A stretch of DNA of 64,000 nucleotides from JADKAV01 sp963732355. GTDB lineage: Bacteria > Actinomycetota > Actinomycetes > S36-B12 > UBA10799. The position numbers and the translations under genes were made by a program. Below the pieces are notes generated by a model, which saw nothing but the letters and a program-made list of their open reading frames with translations, was not told the DNA's origin and did no database searches. The stretch is from assembly GCA_963732355.1 (NCBI GenBank), contig CAVSZD010000008.1, positions 1 through 64,000 on the forward strand, in the 5' to 3' direction. Below are positions 50,998-60,411 of this stretch, piece after piece. How positions within the stretch are numbered: the first letter of the stretch is position 1; each line of letters starts with the position of its first letter.

Positions 50998-51888
50998 ATG
51001 TATGACGAATCCCGCGGGCCGGGGTTAGCGCCTGAATTCGGCTGCCTTTTCATCGTGATCGGATATCAGCGCTCGGACTTGGTACTGGGCTTCCTACGCT
51101 CATTGCTCGGTCAGGAGAGGTCCACCTGGCGTTGTGTGGTGGTGGATAACGACGCGTCCAACGGGGACATACGGGCTGTTGCTGAGAGCGTCGCTGACGC
51201 CCGCGTCGCATACGTAGCGGCGAACCAGAATCTCGGCTATTTCCCAGGGGCCGATTTAGGCCTGCGGACTTGGAGAGCCGCCGGACGCGCAATGCCAGAC
51301 TGGGTTGTTATCTGCAACCAGGACCTTGTTCTCCAGACTGATTTCGTTTCGCGACTGGGTGACTTCGAGCCCGAGGTTCAGGATCGTGTGTGGTGCTTGG
51401 CGCCTCGTGTTCTCGACTCAACAACCAACGGGGACTCGAATCCCTACATGGTCACCCGACCATCCATAACAAAGCAGCTTGCAGTCGCGCTTCTGAGTCT
51501 GAGTAGCAGGAGTTATTCGATCTTGGCTGCTCGGTACGACCGGAACGAGGTACAACGTGCGGAACAGAGAATCCAAGAAGGCGAGCGGGAGATCTACGCG
51601 GCCCACGGCTCATTGATATGTGTGAGTAGTGCCTTCTTCGATGCAGGAGGCACTATCAATCGCCGGCGGAGGCTTTTCGGAGAGGAGGTCTTCCTGGCGG
51701 AGCAACTGGCTCGTTCTGGAGCGCGCACCTTGTACCTGCCTTCGCTGCGCGCAACCCACGAGGCGCACGCGACGACCGAGCATTCCGACATCCGGGATGC
51801 GAAGGCGATCATGGCGGAGCGCCGTGCAGCGAGTTGGGGAATCGTGGGGGAACTCCTGAGGGCAAGACTCCGCCGCACCGGTAACTGA
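50998..51888 (+). CDS. Family 2 glycosyltransferase (second, rhamnosyltransferase-like)
   Basis: 296 aa from ATG 50998. CLFIVIGYQRSDLVLGFLRS, CVVVDNDASNGD and ANQNLGYFPGADLGLRTW are the GT2 pattern of WbbL/rhamnosyl-type enzymes, with CNQDLVLQTDFVSRL carrying the N-x-D variant of DXD. LFGEEVFLAEQLARSGARTLY is the acceptor-side acidic motif. A plausible user of the dTDP-6-deoxy sugar from the rml genes (inference). Confidence 0.85.
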   Translation: MYDESRGPGLAPEFGCLFIVIGYQRSDLVLGFLRSLLGQERSTWRCVVVDNDASNGDIRAVAESVADARVAYVAANQNLGYFPGADLGLRTWRAAGRAMPDWVVICNQDLVLQTDFVSRLGDFEPEVQDRVWCLAPRVLDSTTNGDSNPYMVTRPSITKQLAVALLSLSSRSYSILAARYDRNEVQRAEQRIQEGEREIYAAHGSLICVSSAFFDAGGTINRRRRLFGEEVFLAEQLARSGARTLYLPSLRATHEAHATTEHSDIRDAKAIMAERRAASWGIVGELLRARLRRTGN

Positions 51889-51889
51889 C

Positions 51890-53260
51890 GTGAGTCAAAC
51901 ATCACCGGTCGGCATTGAATCGATGAACAACGGAGGAAGACGGGAACTGGCAGCTTCCACTGCCGCAAGCACCGCCCTCATGTTTGTGCTGGGCAAGTAC
52001 GTTGCGAATGCCTTTGGACCAGTTGGTGCTGGCTACCAAGGAGGGTTCAACAGTGCAGTGACGGTGGCTGCCAGTCTGGCCCTCTTCGGAACCACCACAT
52101 CAGTGCCTGCATATGCGGCCAGGTTCGCGCAACAGGCAGTGGAACTGACTCGCAGACTCGTGCGCCTGCTGGCCGTGACCGTGTTGGCGGCCACACCTGT
52201 GTTATCGCTTCTTATTGCACCAGTGCTGCATCCGACATTCAGTGCGGGAGTTCTGGCTCCCGCGTCTTTTCTGGCGCTTCTCGCGGCAACTGCTACTCCC
52301 CTCTCCCGCACAATGCTGTCCGTCTACGGGTCTTCCAGGGATGTGGCCTTGCAGCAGGTCATCTACTCTGCTGTTTCAGTTGCAGTCACCGTAGGTCTCC
52401 TTGATGCTTTTGGCCTTGCCTACCTGCCCCTATCACTCGCGACTGGGATGGTGGCGGGCCAGACTCTAGCAACCGTCGTGCTCCGTTTTTGGAGTGGACC
52501 GACTCGAAAGATACTCGCACACGGCAAGAACCAGGGACCTCCCACGCAAGCCCTGCTTGCTTACTCCTTCCCGTATTTCGTTACTGCATCGTGTGGACAA
52601 CTGGCATTCGCCGGTCTCCCATACGTTGTGCTCGCACTTGCGGGGGCAGAGGTAGCCGGGCTCTTCCGATCAGGTCTCTCCGTCTCCCTGGCAGCATACG
52701 GGGTCCTTTACACCTCTGTATTGTTCAATCTCTACCCCAGGCTGGCTAGCGCGAAGACACGAAGCGTTGTCTCAGAACACCTCTACTCTGAGGTACGCGT
52801 CATTCTCAAGTGGGGCTCTATCGCCGCTGTATGCATTGCTGTCTCTGCGCCCTTGTTGTTGTGGCTAGCTTTCTCGAAGGAGTTCGTGGTCGGTTCTGCG
52901 TGCTTGGCTTTCCTTTCGGTGGCAAGCGTGCCAAGACTGCTCACGAGCGTTAACACAATGACGCTCATGGCGTCTGGTAAGCGGCGAGGGATGCTTGTCA
53001 CGGAACTAAGTGCCGGCCTTCTGGTCATGATTGGCGCCTCGATAGCTGCAATAGCCAAGAGCGAGACAGCCATCGGGTTCGCGTTCCTGATATCGTCACT
53101 GGTTGGACTCGGGGTTGCAGAGACCACGACGAGGCGCCTGACGTCCCACTCAGCTCTACTCTCTATTCGACGTATGCCTGCCATCGGCTGGTGGTCGGCT
53201 GCGGCCGGGCTCATTGGCTCCTTCGGAGGCTTGATCTGGGCCATCACTTTCGGTGGGTGA
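51890..53260 (+). CDS. Wzx-type polysaccharide flippase (MATE/MOP superfamily)
   Basis: 456 aa from GTG 51890 (ATG 51923 also possible), one base after the preceding stop. About twelve hydrophobic helices, with charged N-terminal NGGRRELAASTAASTALMFV and the pattern FVLGKYVANAFGPVGAGYQG at helix 1, as in oligosaccharide-unit exporters. It moves undecaprenyl-linked repeat units across the membrane. The last 105 bp overlap the 3' end of the Wzy-like gene on the opposite strand. Confidence 0.8.
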   Translation: MSQTSPVGIESMNNGGRRELAASTAASTALMFVLGKYVANAFGPVGAGYQGGFNSAVTVAASLALFGTTTSVPAYAARFAQQAVELTRRLVRLLAVTVLAATPVLSLLIAPVLHPTFSAGVLAPASFLALLAATATPLSRTMLSVYGSSRDVALQQVIYSAVSVAVTVGLLDAFGLAYLPLSLATGMVAGQTLATVVLRFWSGPTRKILAHGKNQGPPTQALLAYSFPYFVTASCGQLAFAGLPYVVLALAGAEVAGLFRSGLSVSLAAYGVLYTSVLFNLYPRLASAKTRSVVSEHLYSEVRVILKWGSIAAVCIAVSAPLLLWLAFSKEFVVGSACLAFLSVASVPRLLTSVNTMTLMASGKRRGMLVTELSAGLLVMIGASIAAIAKSETAIGFAFLISSLVGLGVAETTTRRLTSHSALLSIRRMPAIGWWSAAAGLIGSFGGLIWAITFGG

Positions 53261-54580
53261 GAGGTGAGTAAGAATCACGGGTCGGGCGGTCACCAGGTGA
53301 TCACCACCCCAATCTCGTTCCTGTGTTCTCGCGAAGATCGCCACAAAGGTGAACGCGCCGATGAATGACAGGATGACGTTCGCGAAGATTGTCATTACCT
53401 GGGCCACAGACATGAAGATGAGGGCGTAGGCAAAAGAGACAACCACGCCTGCCTTGGACGACCCCGCACCTGCAAGCCGATAGCAGCGTCCGACAATCCA
53501 TCCGCAGCCAAAGAACACAACGATCTGTCCAACCACCCCGAAGTCTTCCTGAGTATTTCTGAACATGGTGTAGACATTCGTCGCTTGCGACTCCCCCGGA
53601 AGGATCACAAAGTCCGAGTAGGCTTTGGTCGCAGCGCTGTCCGAGCCCGTCACCGCGCCCAACCCGGCAACGCTGGACGCACCCCAGTTCATAGTCGCCT
53701 CAACCCCGGCCTGACTTACCTCCCAGGATGCGAATGCAGGCAGAGAGAACAACAAATAGGAGCGGACTCGCTCTGTCCCTATTTGCACATTTTCGCCCGA
53801 GAATGAGCCGAGGCGCAGGACGCTGAGCGCGACGAAGCAAGCAACGACGCTAGCCACTGCAAGGATGGCCGTACCCATTCGTTTCGGAGTCAGTGCTGGA
53901 GCACGTCCATGGACGACGACGAACGTGGATACTAGTGAGCTGAGCACGCAGGCCGAGGCGTAGAGAAACACAGCCTTCTGGGTTGTGATGATCGCGTAGG
54001 GCAGGGCGCTTGCGATCGGGACTAGTAGGTACAGGAGCCGCGCTCTTGTCCGAGTAATCAGGAAACCGGCCGGCGCGACTAGGCAAATGGCGTAGACGAC
54101 GGCAAGGCTCGCGGAAACCAACGGACCTAATTGGAGCTCACCGGCGTAGTTCGCGCGTGCAGTCTGGTTGGAGATCGAAGCGACCTGATCGGCTAAGCCA
54201 CTGCCAGAGACCGCTGCGCCTTCTGGCGCGGCGACGAGGGCAGCAGTAGTACCTGCCGCAATCCCCGCAAACATGGCGTATCGAAGTACACGGGGGTAAC
54301 TCGTGGGAAAGGTGCGACGACCCGGATAGAGCTTGGCACTTCCCGTCTCTGGAGAGTGAAGCGGGTTGGCCAGGTAAGCGGCGATGCAAAATGTTGTTAC
54401 GCAGGCAATCGGAATCAAAAGCGGGCCGAACGATACGAATGTATGCGGCACAACCAAGAGACACGCCATCAGTATTAGAGCCCAGTAGCCGGCCATAATA
54501 CGGGAGGGTTCGAAAAGGCGCCCCCGAACGAAGACCAGTAGTACTAAGAGACTGATGGCCAGGAGTAGAAAGCCCGTCAT
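53156..54580 (-). CDS. Wzy-like O-antigen/EPS polymerase
   Basis: 474 aa from ATG 54580, with GGGGGT upstream (the frame is open to 54610). About eleven to twelve TM segments (FLLLAISLLVLLVFVRG, GYWALILMACLLVV, ...). A large periplasmic loop lies near the middle-late part (GTERVRSYLLFSLPAFASWE ... FRNTQEDFGVVGQIVVF). This is the wzy topology with little sequence conservation. Joins repeat units outside the membrane. The ~50-residue C-terminal tail is polar and overlaps wzx. The 304 bases upstream (54581-54884) hold nothing I recognise. Confidence 0.7.
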   Translation of the reverse strand: MTGFLLLAISLLVLLVFVRGRLFEPSRIMAGYWALILMACLLVVPHTFVSFGPLLIPIACVTTFCIAAYLANPLHSPETGSAKLYPGRRTFPTSYPRVLRYAMFAGIAAGTTAALVAAPEGAAVSGSGLADQVASISNQTARANYAGELQLGPLVSASLAVVYAICLVAPAGFLITRTRARLLYLLVPIASALPYAIITTQKAVFLYASACVLSSLVSTFVVVHGRAPALTPKRMGTAILAVASVVACFVALSVLRLGSFSGENVQIGTERVRSYLLFSLPAFASWEVSQAGVEATMNWGASSVAGLGAVTGSDSAATKAYSDFVILPGESQATNVYTMFRNTQEDFGVVGQIVVFFGCGWIVGRCYRLAGAGSSKAGVVVSFAYALIFMSVAQVMTIFANVILSFIGAFTFVAIFARTQERDWGGDHLVTARPVILTHLSPTESDGPDQASEGANEPGRSRPPADGRHTSNRE

Positions 54581-54884
54581 GCTATCGATACCCCCAGCTG
54601 TACTGTCCACGTGGTCCGATCTGACAACTTCTTTCCCGCCTGTGCTCGAGGGATGGGACTGTCATGATGGGCATACACGTGAGTGGCTGATCGCCGTGGG
54701 TACCCGGTGGCACAGGGGGCTTCCGGTCGGCTCGCCTTCCGCGACCAGTTGAGCGTTCCGTGTGGCCCCTGCCCGGGGGGCGCGTACCCCGTACGGGTTC
54801 TCCGCTGCCTGAGACAGTGGGTCGACGCACCATCGGCCCGGGCGCCATTCACCAAGCCGCGCCGGCAAGAGCTGATCGACATGG

Positions 54885-55697
54885 TCACCTCGCATGCTTG
54901 GCTTCTCCAACTTGACGGCGAAGCAAGTCTCTGTTGCCCAGCAAGAGTGATTCGTCGGCCTCACTCCAGCAGTCAAGGATTCGTCGCAGGTTAGCGACCT
55001 CCCTGAGTAGGCTGTCTTGCACGAGATGTGAGCCTTCTGACTCGCATGCCCTTCGGAAACCGCGCGACAGAATTACTCTTGAGGAACTGAGACGAACATG
55101 CTCTCCGAGTATGCAAGTGGGACTAATCGGACCCTGGCCCGCAGGTGCGATACCACCAAATCCGAAGGGCAAGCTCGTTTCCGTGAAACGCCTTGCCAGG
55201 AGTGGAACCAGGCCGCCTGACACTAACTCAAACATGAAGTCCAGCCTCATTTCGATGTGGAGATCGTTCAGTCCGACATGCATCTCGTCAATGCCCGGGC
55301 AGGCGAGGATCTCATCGATCCGAGCCACTGCTGAGGAGGTCTCGAGCAATAGGCAGGTACGTGCTCGTCCAGCAACGGCGTCAACGAATAGCCGTACCTC
55401 ATCCGCGGTGCGGAACATCGGGAGCATGATCAAACCTGCTCCCCCAGCTAGGCTTTGTTCGATCTCACCCAGGCTGCCGGGGTGCCAAGGATTGACTCGC
55501 ACCATTAGATGGCCAGTGCCTACCTGTTCTGCCATCAAGGGGATGTCGCCAATCGAGTGATTGGAGATCAGGGTGTCTCGCAGGGCCTGACGCTTAGCTT
55601 TGCCCCTCGTCTCCAAGTCGACCATGATGCGGTCGACGCCAGCCACAACGCACATCGAAGCGAACTGGGGGTCGTTAGTTATCTGTATGAACTTCAC
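54885..55697 (-). CDS. HpcH/HpaI-type aldolase/citrate-lyase-like enzyme
   Basis: 270 aa from GTG 55697. A TIM-barrel pattern with GVDRIMVDLETRGKAKRQ (metal-site Asp/Glu), LMVRVNPWHPGSLGEIEQSL, GLIMLPMFRTADEVRLFVDA, CLLLETSSAVARIDEIL and IDEMHVGLNDLHIEM, as in the pyruvate/oxaloacetate-enolate HpcH-CitE family. It overlaps the decarboxylase stop by four bases (GTGA) and ends the four-gene operon. In this setting it may make or break a hydroxy-keto acid that decorates the glycan. Confidence 0.8.
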   Translation of the reverse strand: MKFIQITNDPQFASMCVVAGVDRIMVDLETRGKAKRQALRDTLISNHSIGDIPLMAEQVGTGHLMVRVNPWHPGSLGEIEQSLAGGAGLIMLPMFRTADEVRLFVDAVAGRARTCLLLETSSAVARIDEILACPGIDEMHVGLNDLHIEMRLDFMFELVSGGLVPLLARRFTETSLPFGFGGIAPAGQGPISPTCILGEHVRLSSSRVILSRGFRRACESEGSHLVQDSLLREVANLRRILDCWSEADESLLLGNRDLLRRQVGEAKHAR

Positions 55698-56932
55698 TCA
55701 GCCTCCAGGTAGGTCGTAAGAAGGTCGGCGACGGTCTCCCGGCGTCTTGCCACACGGACCTCCATTCCTGCGGAAACCTTCAAAACAGGCGGGCTTGGAA
55801 GAATGAAGGGTGGCTTCATGACCACTGAGTAGGAACCGACGTTCTCGTACATAAGGAGATCGCCCACGCGTATGTCGACCTCGGCGTCAAAGGTGAGCAC
55901 ATCCGACTCGATGCAGGTGAACCCGGCGATATCGCAAGCAGGGCCCGCATCGGCTCTTCCCTCCGTCAGAACCCGCATTGGGAGGCTCCGTTGTTTCGCG
56001 TACGGGGAGATGTTAAAGAGGCTGCCGTCGACGACGGCCACTCGCCTTTCGCGGATCTGGCGGATGTCAATGACTGTGGTGACGAAAGACATTGCGTCCG
56101 CGACTAGAGCCGTGCCTGGTTCAATGATCAATCGCGGGGAGCCGTCTGTCGTCCCGAATTCCTCTCGCATCCTTCGCGCCACAACTGCGGCGTAGTCGCC
56201 GAATTGAGTGGCTGAGGTGCCTAGGCGACTTGCGAATTCGGGGGTCAATTCCCCGTACATCCCTCCTCCAACATTGAGGTATTCTGGCGGGGCCTCTGGG
56301 AACACTGCGGCAGATGTTGTCAAGAGCCCATCGATCCGAGTGCGAAAACTCTCGATGTCGCGATTTGGGAAATGACAGTGTAGACCTCGAAGAACGAGTC
56401 CTTTGTCTCGGCGCACCTCGGAGAGGATCTCTTGGAAGAGTCGTCCCTCTATGTCGATCCCAAATCGCGAAGTCTCCCCGGGATTCAATTCGAAGTTGAT
56501 TCTCAGGCCGAAGGCGCACTCCTCCAGATCCTGCATGTCGCGGAAGTCCTGGAGCATTTGCCAGTCACGCGCGCTGTCCAACTGCACGAGGGCACCTGAC
56601 GTCATGGCGTCCACGAAACTATCGCTTGACTTGTTCGGTCCGTTGTACACCACCATGGAGGGCAGAACCCCATAGAGACGTGTCATCTCCCACTCCATGG
56701 CGGACACAACTTCGGCCATCCCTCCAAGCCGGTGCACCGTGCTACAGACGTCGGGCATGTAGTTGGTCTTGTACGAGTAGGCGATCTTGGTGTTGGGATA
56801 CTCCGAACGGAAGGCTGAGTCCAGCCGCTCGAAGTTGGAGGACAGACTTTCCTCCCATAGGACGTAGAAGGAAGGACCGTGAACTCGGCTTAAGTCCCGC
56901 AGGAGTCCATGTGCAGAGGAGATGGAGTTCAC
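55694..56932 (-). CDS. PLP-dependent decarboxylase, LysA/ornithine-DAP-arginine class (fold III)
   Basis: 412 aa from GTG 56932, forming GTGA with the sugar-transferase stop (the frame is open to 57010). PLP Lys in KIAYSYKTNY (Lys55), then GMAEVVSAMEWEMTRLYGV, GLHCHFPNRDIESF (His stacking on PLP), EYLNVGGGMYGELTPEF (phosphate-binding Gly loop) and LIIEPGTALVADA; the C-terminal CDIAGFTCIESDVLTFD corresponds to the active-site Cys-Asp region. The family decarboxylates D-configured or basic amino acids. Its position between a glycan initiator and an aldolase suggests a dedicated amine or amino-acid substituent rather than lysine synthesis. Confidence 0.82.
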   Translation of the reverse strand: MNSISSAHGLLRDLSRVHGPSFYVLWEESLSSNFERLDSAFRSEYPNTKIAYSYKTNYMPDVCSTVHRLGGMAEVVSAMEWEMTRLYGVLPSMVVYNGPNKSSDSFVDAMTSGALVQLDSARDWQMLQDFRDMQDLEECAFGLRINFELNPGETSRFGIDIEGRLFQEILSEVRRDKGLVLRGLHCHFPNRDIESFRTRIDGLLTTSAAVFPEAPPEYLNVGGGMYGELTPEFASRLGTSATQFGDYAAVVARRMREEFGTTDGSPRLIIEPGTALVADAMSFVTTVIDIRQIRERRVAVVDGSLFNISPYAKQRSLPMRVLTEGRADAGPACDIAGFTCIESDVLTFDAEVDIRVGDLLMYENVGSYSVVMKPPFILPSPPVLKVSAGMEVRVARRRETVADLLTTYLEAE

Positions 56933-57576
56933 TCCGGCTCCATCTCGATGACACTCTTCCGGGAGAGGACCACCAGTGTTGTCCGGGCAAGGATTCCTAG
57001 GTCGAGCCACATCCCTCGTTTTGCGTAACTATCCAAGTACCGATTGTCAAAGACAATCTTGGTGTCCCACGAGAAATCGTTTCGTCCGGCGACCTGCGCC
57101 AGGCCCGTTACACCCGGCCGAATAATGAAGCGGCGCAGGGTTGCGGGCGTGAAGTCGGCTATATCGCCCAATTCCCCGACCACGGGTGGTCGGGGGCCCA
57201 CCAGGCTCATGTCGCCCCTGACGACATTGAAGAGCTGAGGCAGTTCATCGAGGCTAAGGACCCGGAGCAGCCGGCCGCTCCGGGTCACGCGCGGATCGTC
57301 ATGGTAACTGAAAAGCCCTGTGCCGATGTCCTGTGCGCCGACCACCATTGTTCGGAACTTGAATACCTTGAAGACGCGAAGATTCTTACCAAGGCGCTCC
57401 TGACGAAACAGTATTGGTCGTCCTGTGTCCAGCAGAATCAGGACCGCGATTGCACCCATTGGCACCGAAAGCAGGGCGATAGCGAGCATCGAAATGACGA
57501 GGTCCGCGGTTCGCTTGGCAGCAAGGCTCCGGCGCGATAAATGCGGCGGAAAGGAGCCCTGCACGAGACGGTTCAC
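56929..57576 (-). CDS. Undecaprenyl-phosphate sugar phosphotransferase (initiating PGT)
   Basis: 215 aa from GTG 57576 (GTGA overlap with the aminotransferase). A small monotopic PGT: KRTADLVISMLAIALLSVPM and a membrane segment, then PILFRQERLGKNLRVFKVFK and FRTM, then SLDELPQLFNVVRGDMSLVG and PRPP (catalytic Asp-Glu), then RRFIIRPGVTGLAQVAGRND. It loads the first sugar-1-phosphate onto undecaprenyl phosphate to begin the repeat unit. It lacks the N-terminal helices of WbaP, which the separate CapD-type protein might complement. Confidence 0.92.
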   Translation of the reverse strand: MNRLVQGSFPPHLSRRSLAAKRTADLVISMLAIALLSVPMGAIAVLILLDTGRPILFRQERLGKNLRVFKVFKFRTMVVGAQDIGTGLFSYHDDPRVTRSGRLLRVLSLDELPQLFNVVRGDMSLVGPRPPVVGELGDIADFTPATLRRFIIRPGVTGLAQVAGRNDFSWDTKIVFDNRYLDSYAKRGMWLDLGILARTTLVVLSRKSVIEMEPE

Positions 57577-58511
57577 TGGGCGCTTCCGTAGATCGCAGTT
57601 ATGGGGACATGCGACGACGGGTGTCTCCCATCGACTGTCGCATGGTATGTCTTGAGCAAGGATGCGGTGATGCTTCCGAACCCGCCCGTGCCTACAGAAA
57701 GGCGATCAACGGATCCTATAGCCCGCACTTCGGCGGCGCTTCCACATACGAACAGTTCATCGGCGATTAGTAGTTCCGTGCGGTCGATTTCCCTCACCTC
57801 GTGGTGAATGCCCTGCTGTCCAGCCAAAGATATGAGGATGTCCCTTGTGATTCCTTCGAGAACGCCACTTGACAGTGGAGGAAAGACAATGGCCTCGTCG
57901 CGAACAAGTGCCAAGGAAGACCCTGGAGCCTCACTTACTTTGCCTGTTGCCGACAACAGGATGGGGACGTCGAAGCCGGCATTCCGCGCGTCGAGCATGG
58001 CGTAGCGACCGCTGACATAGTTGGCGCCTGTCTTCACCCGAGGGGGCATAGAGTCGTCCGCAATTCGGCGCCAAGAGGAGACAGTGGCCTTGAGTGCCCA
58101 CCCTGTTTCCGCTTGCACTCTGTGCGCCGGGATTGGCGCGATTAGCAGTTCGGTGGACATGGGATCGCTCCAGGTGCCAACCGAGTCAGCCATACATATA
58201 ACCCGCAAGGAGATGTCTTCATAGAGTCGCGACGCCTCCACAACCGCACGCATGGCCTCCAGAGTTGTCTCGTCTGAAGGTGCGATATTAAGACCCATGA
58301 TTCTTGCGGACTCACGGAGACGCCTGAGGTGTCGGTCGACCGCTACTAGGAAGATGTCTGAAGCATCCTCATTCCAGTAACCCCGGACACCTTCGAATAC
58401 GTTCAAACCGAATTGGGCGGTGGCCGATAGTGCGCTGACCTTGGCCTTCGATAGAGGAACCACCGCGTCCTTGAACCAAACGAGCCGATCGTCCATCGCA
58501 GGATGAGTCAT
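57573..58511 (-). CDS. Class IV PLP aminotransferase (IlvE/Dat-like)
   Basis: 312 aa from ATG 58511 (ATG 58496 also possible). ATAQFGLNVFEGVRGYW, HLRRLRESARIMGL (phosphate contact), PPRVKTGANYVSGRYAMLDA with catalytic Lys160, and KVSEAPGSSLALV with Glu194 binding the PLP nitrogen: the branched-chain/D-amino-acid aminotransferase fold. First gene of the minus-strand operon, with sugar transferase, decarboxylase and aldolase following by 4-base overlaps. More likely makes an amino- or keto-acid precursor for the glycan than housekeeping valine or leucine (inference). Confidence 0.85.
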   Translation of the reverse strand: MTHPAMDDRLVWFKDAVVPLSKAKVSALSATAQFGLNVFEGVRGYWNEDASDIFLVAVDRHLRRLRESARIMGLNIAPSDETTLEAMRAVVEASRLYEDISLRVICMADSVGTWSDPMSTELLIAPIPAHRVQAETGWALKATVSSWRRIADDSMPPRVKTGANYVSGRYAMLDARNAGFDVPILLSATGKVSEAPGSSLALVRDEAIVFPPLSSGVLEGITRDILISLAGQQGIHHEVREIDRTELLIADELFVCGSAAEVRAIGSVDRLSVGTGGFGSITASLLKTYHATVDGRHPSSHVPITAIYGSAQ

Positions 58512-58662
58512 GACAAATCCCTAATTTGGCGGGTAGGGCGAAACACCGGAGTAGCGCCGAAGCAGGGCTTTGAGTCGAAATGGACATTCCAACGCCGATC
58601 CAGACAGGGCCAGGCAAACGGCTTGACCGTCCATCGAAATCCATTCTTGGAGGCATCTGTTC

Positions 58663-60411
58663 TCATGCACAGGCCATCTCTGAAGTCCCTGTCAACTGTT
58701 CGCGCGCCAACGGCTGCACGATCACCGAACCCGCGCCATCTCCAGTCGGCTCGGTGAACCTCACCTGCACCGGCACGTTCTCCCGCGGTCGCAGCGTCAC
58801 CCCCAACACAGCCGATTCCCGTCCCTGCTCCACGAACTGCTGCCAACTGACTGACTTCCCAGCGACCCGCACGTCCACGACCTCGGCTCCATTCGGGAGG
58901 TGGAACTGCGCCAAGACAAGGTTGATCGTGCCCTCGCGCCCGAGGGACGACCTCATGTATTCAGGTGGAAGCTCACCCAACGGAATCGCATTCTCCAGCT
59001 CCACCGTCACAGTCGACCTCACACGGTTGTCCGTGTTCGGGCAGCGACCGACCTCGTAAGTCAACGAGCGCTCGAGGTATGCATCGAGCTTCGACCCGGA
59101 GGCGTTCAACACGACGAACTGCACGTTGTGGCCGTCAGCAACTGAGAGCGAACCACCAACGCCGGCGTCCACCAACTTCTTCTCAACTTGCGGGTTCGCG
59201 GACCACACCACGATTCGGCCGTCTGCAAGCCCACGACCGAGTGCTTCAGCCATTGCCTGTGGGTCTGGAGCCTTGGTCGCAACGCCAACGGCAGCCCGCA
59301 CGATCGCGGCCTGGTATGCCTTACGTTCGGAGGCCTTGGCTGCGGTTGGGAACTGCTCATAGATGCCCTTGACCGCGAAGTCAGCCAGCTCGTCACCGTC
59401 GAGAGACTCGCCGTTTGGCAGTGGAACCCGTTGGCCTGAGGCCTCGACCAAATCCCCGAGGGCGACCACATCTGCTGCGAGTGCACCGTCGAGTTCCTCG
59501 CCGGTCTTCTGCTTCCAGGCCGCGAGCCAGATCTTCGCCGTGTCGGGGAAGTGGGGGGACAGGTTCATGTTGCCGCGCAGGATCGGGTCGTCCCGGTATC
59601 GCTTCTCGAACCCTTCGCTCAGGTTGTCCGGCAGGCGATCCAGATCCGGTATCTCGGTGTTGCTGCCCACCTGATCGACGGTGATGTTCCCGTTTCTGGC
59701 GGAGAGGATCGCGTAGGACCCCATGAAGCCCCCGGTGCCGCGCGCCTCGTTCGGGTTCAGGATACCCACGAAGTAGCGCTTCGCTTTCTGCCCCCCAAGC
59801 ATCGGTCCGGCTATCTCCCCGAAGGTCACGCCAGCGTTCAATGTTCCCTGCAGTGTCGTCAGTTCCTCGGTGTAGTCCTGGGCGGCGGTGCGGACTTGGG
59901 GGAGGATGCCATCCTGCGGGGCAGCTTCCACCGTGGCGACAGCGGTATCGATGCCGGGCTGGGCCTCCTGCATCGCTGGAAGGGCTGATTCGATTGCGCC
60001 CACGTCGATCTGCCCTTCCTTGATGAGCGTCGAGGGGTCCAACACATTGAGTTGCTCGGTCAGGGGCTGCAGCGCCACGAGGGCCTGGTCGAGCGAGGTG
60101 GCCACCGCTTGGACGGTCTTAGGCGTGTTGCCCAGACCTGGGATTCCCGCGGCCACGTTCCACAGCGGACCGTTGACCCGCTCGTCCGCGCGGTTGGCTG
60201 CATCGCTGGCGGCGGTGACGAAGGTGCGTGCCTGCTCCGGCTGTCCAGCAGCCACCGCGTCACGCGCAGCGACCAGGCTGTCCCGTGCGACAGTCATCTC
60301 GTTGACTGCGGTGCGAGCGGACAGAGCGAACCAGACAATCAGGCCCAGTAGGAGTGCAAGTACTGCCAGCAGTCCGATCCAGATCCCTCGTCGGGCCGAC
60401 GAACCGGACAT
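58663..60411 (-). CDS. DUF4012 exopolysaccharide-locus protein
   Basis: 582 aa. One N-terminal TM helix (GIWIGLLAVLALLLGLIVWFA), then a periplasmic/extracellular region: a coiled-coil-like helical part (30-170), the DUF4012 core with YFVGILNPNEARGTGGFMGS and DALAADVVALGDLVE-type segments, and a C-terminal beta domain. DUF4012 proteins recur in actinobacterial polysaccharide loci; their role is unknown, perhaps attachment or chain handling. The ATG overlaps the kinase-gene stop by one base (TGATG). The 151 bases 58512-58662 upstream of the aminotransferase hold nothing notable. Confidence 0.85.
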   Translation of the reverse strand: MSGSSARRGIWIGLLAVLALLLGLIVWFALSARTAVNEMTVARDSLVAARDAVAAGQPEQARTFVTAASDAANRADERVNGPLWNVAAGIPGLGNTPKTVQAVATSLDQALVALQPLTEQLNVLDPSTLIKEGQIDVGAIESALPAMQEAQPGIDTAVATVEAAPQDGILPQVRTAAQDYTEELTTLQGTLNAGVTFGEIAGPMLGGQKAKRYFVGILNPNEARGTGGFMGSYAILSARNGNITVDQVGSNTEIPDLDRLPDNLSEGFEKRYRDDPILRGNMNLSPHFPDTAKIWLAAWKQKTGEELDGALAADVVALGDLVEASGQRVPLPNGESLDGDELADFAVKGIYEQFPTAAKASERKAYQAAIVRAAVGVATKAPDPQAMAEALGRGLADGRIVVWSANPQVEKKLVDAGVGGSLSVADGHNVQFVVLNASGSKLDAYLERSLTYEVGRCPNTDNRVRSTVTVELENAIPLGELPPEYMRSSLGREGTINLVLAQFHLPNGAEVVDVRVAGKSVSWQQFVEQGRESAVLGVTLRPRENVPVQVRFTEPTGDGAGSVIVQPLAREQLTGTSEMACA

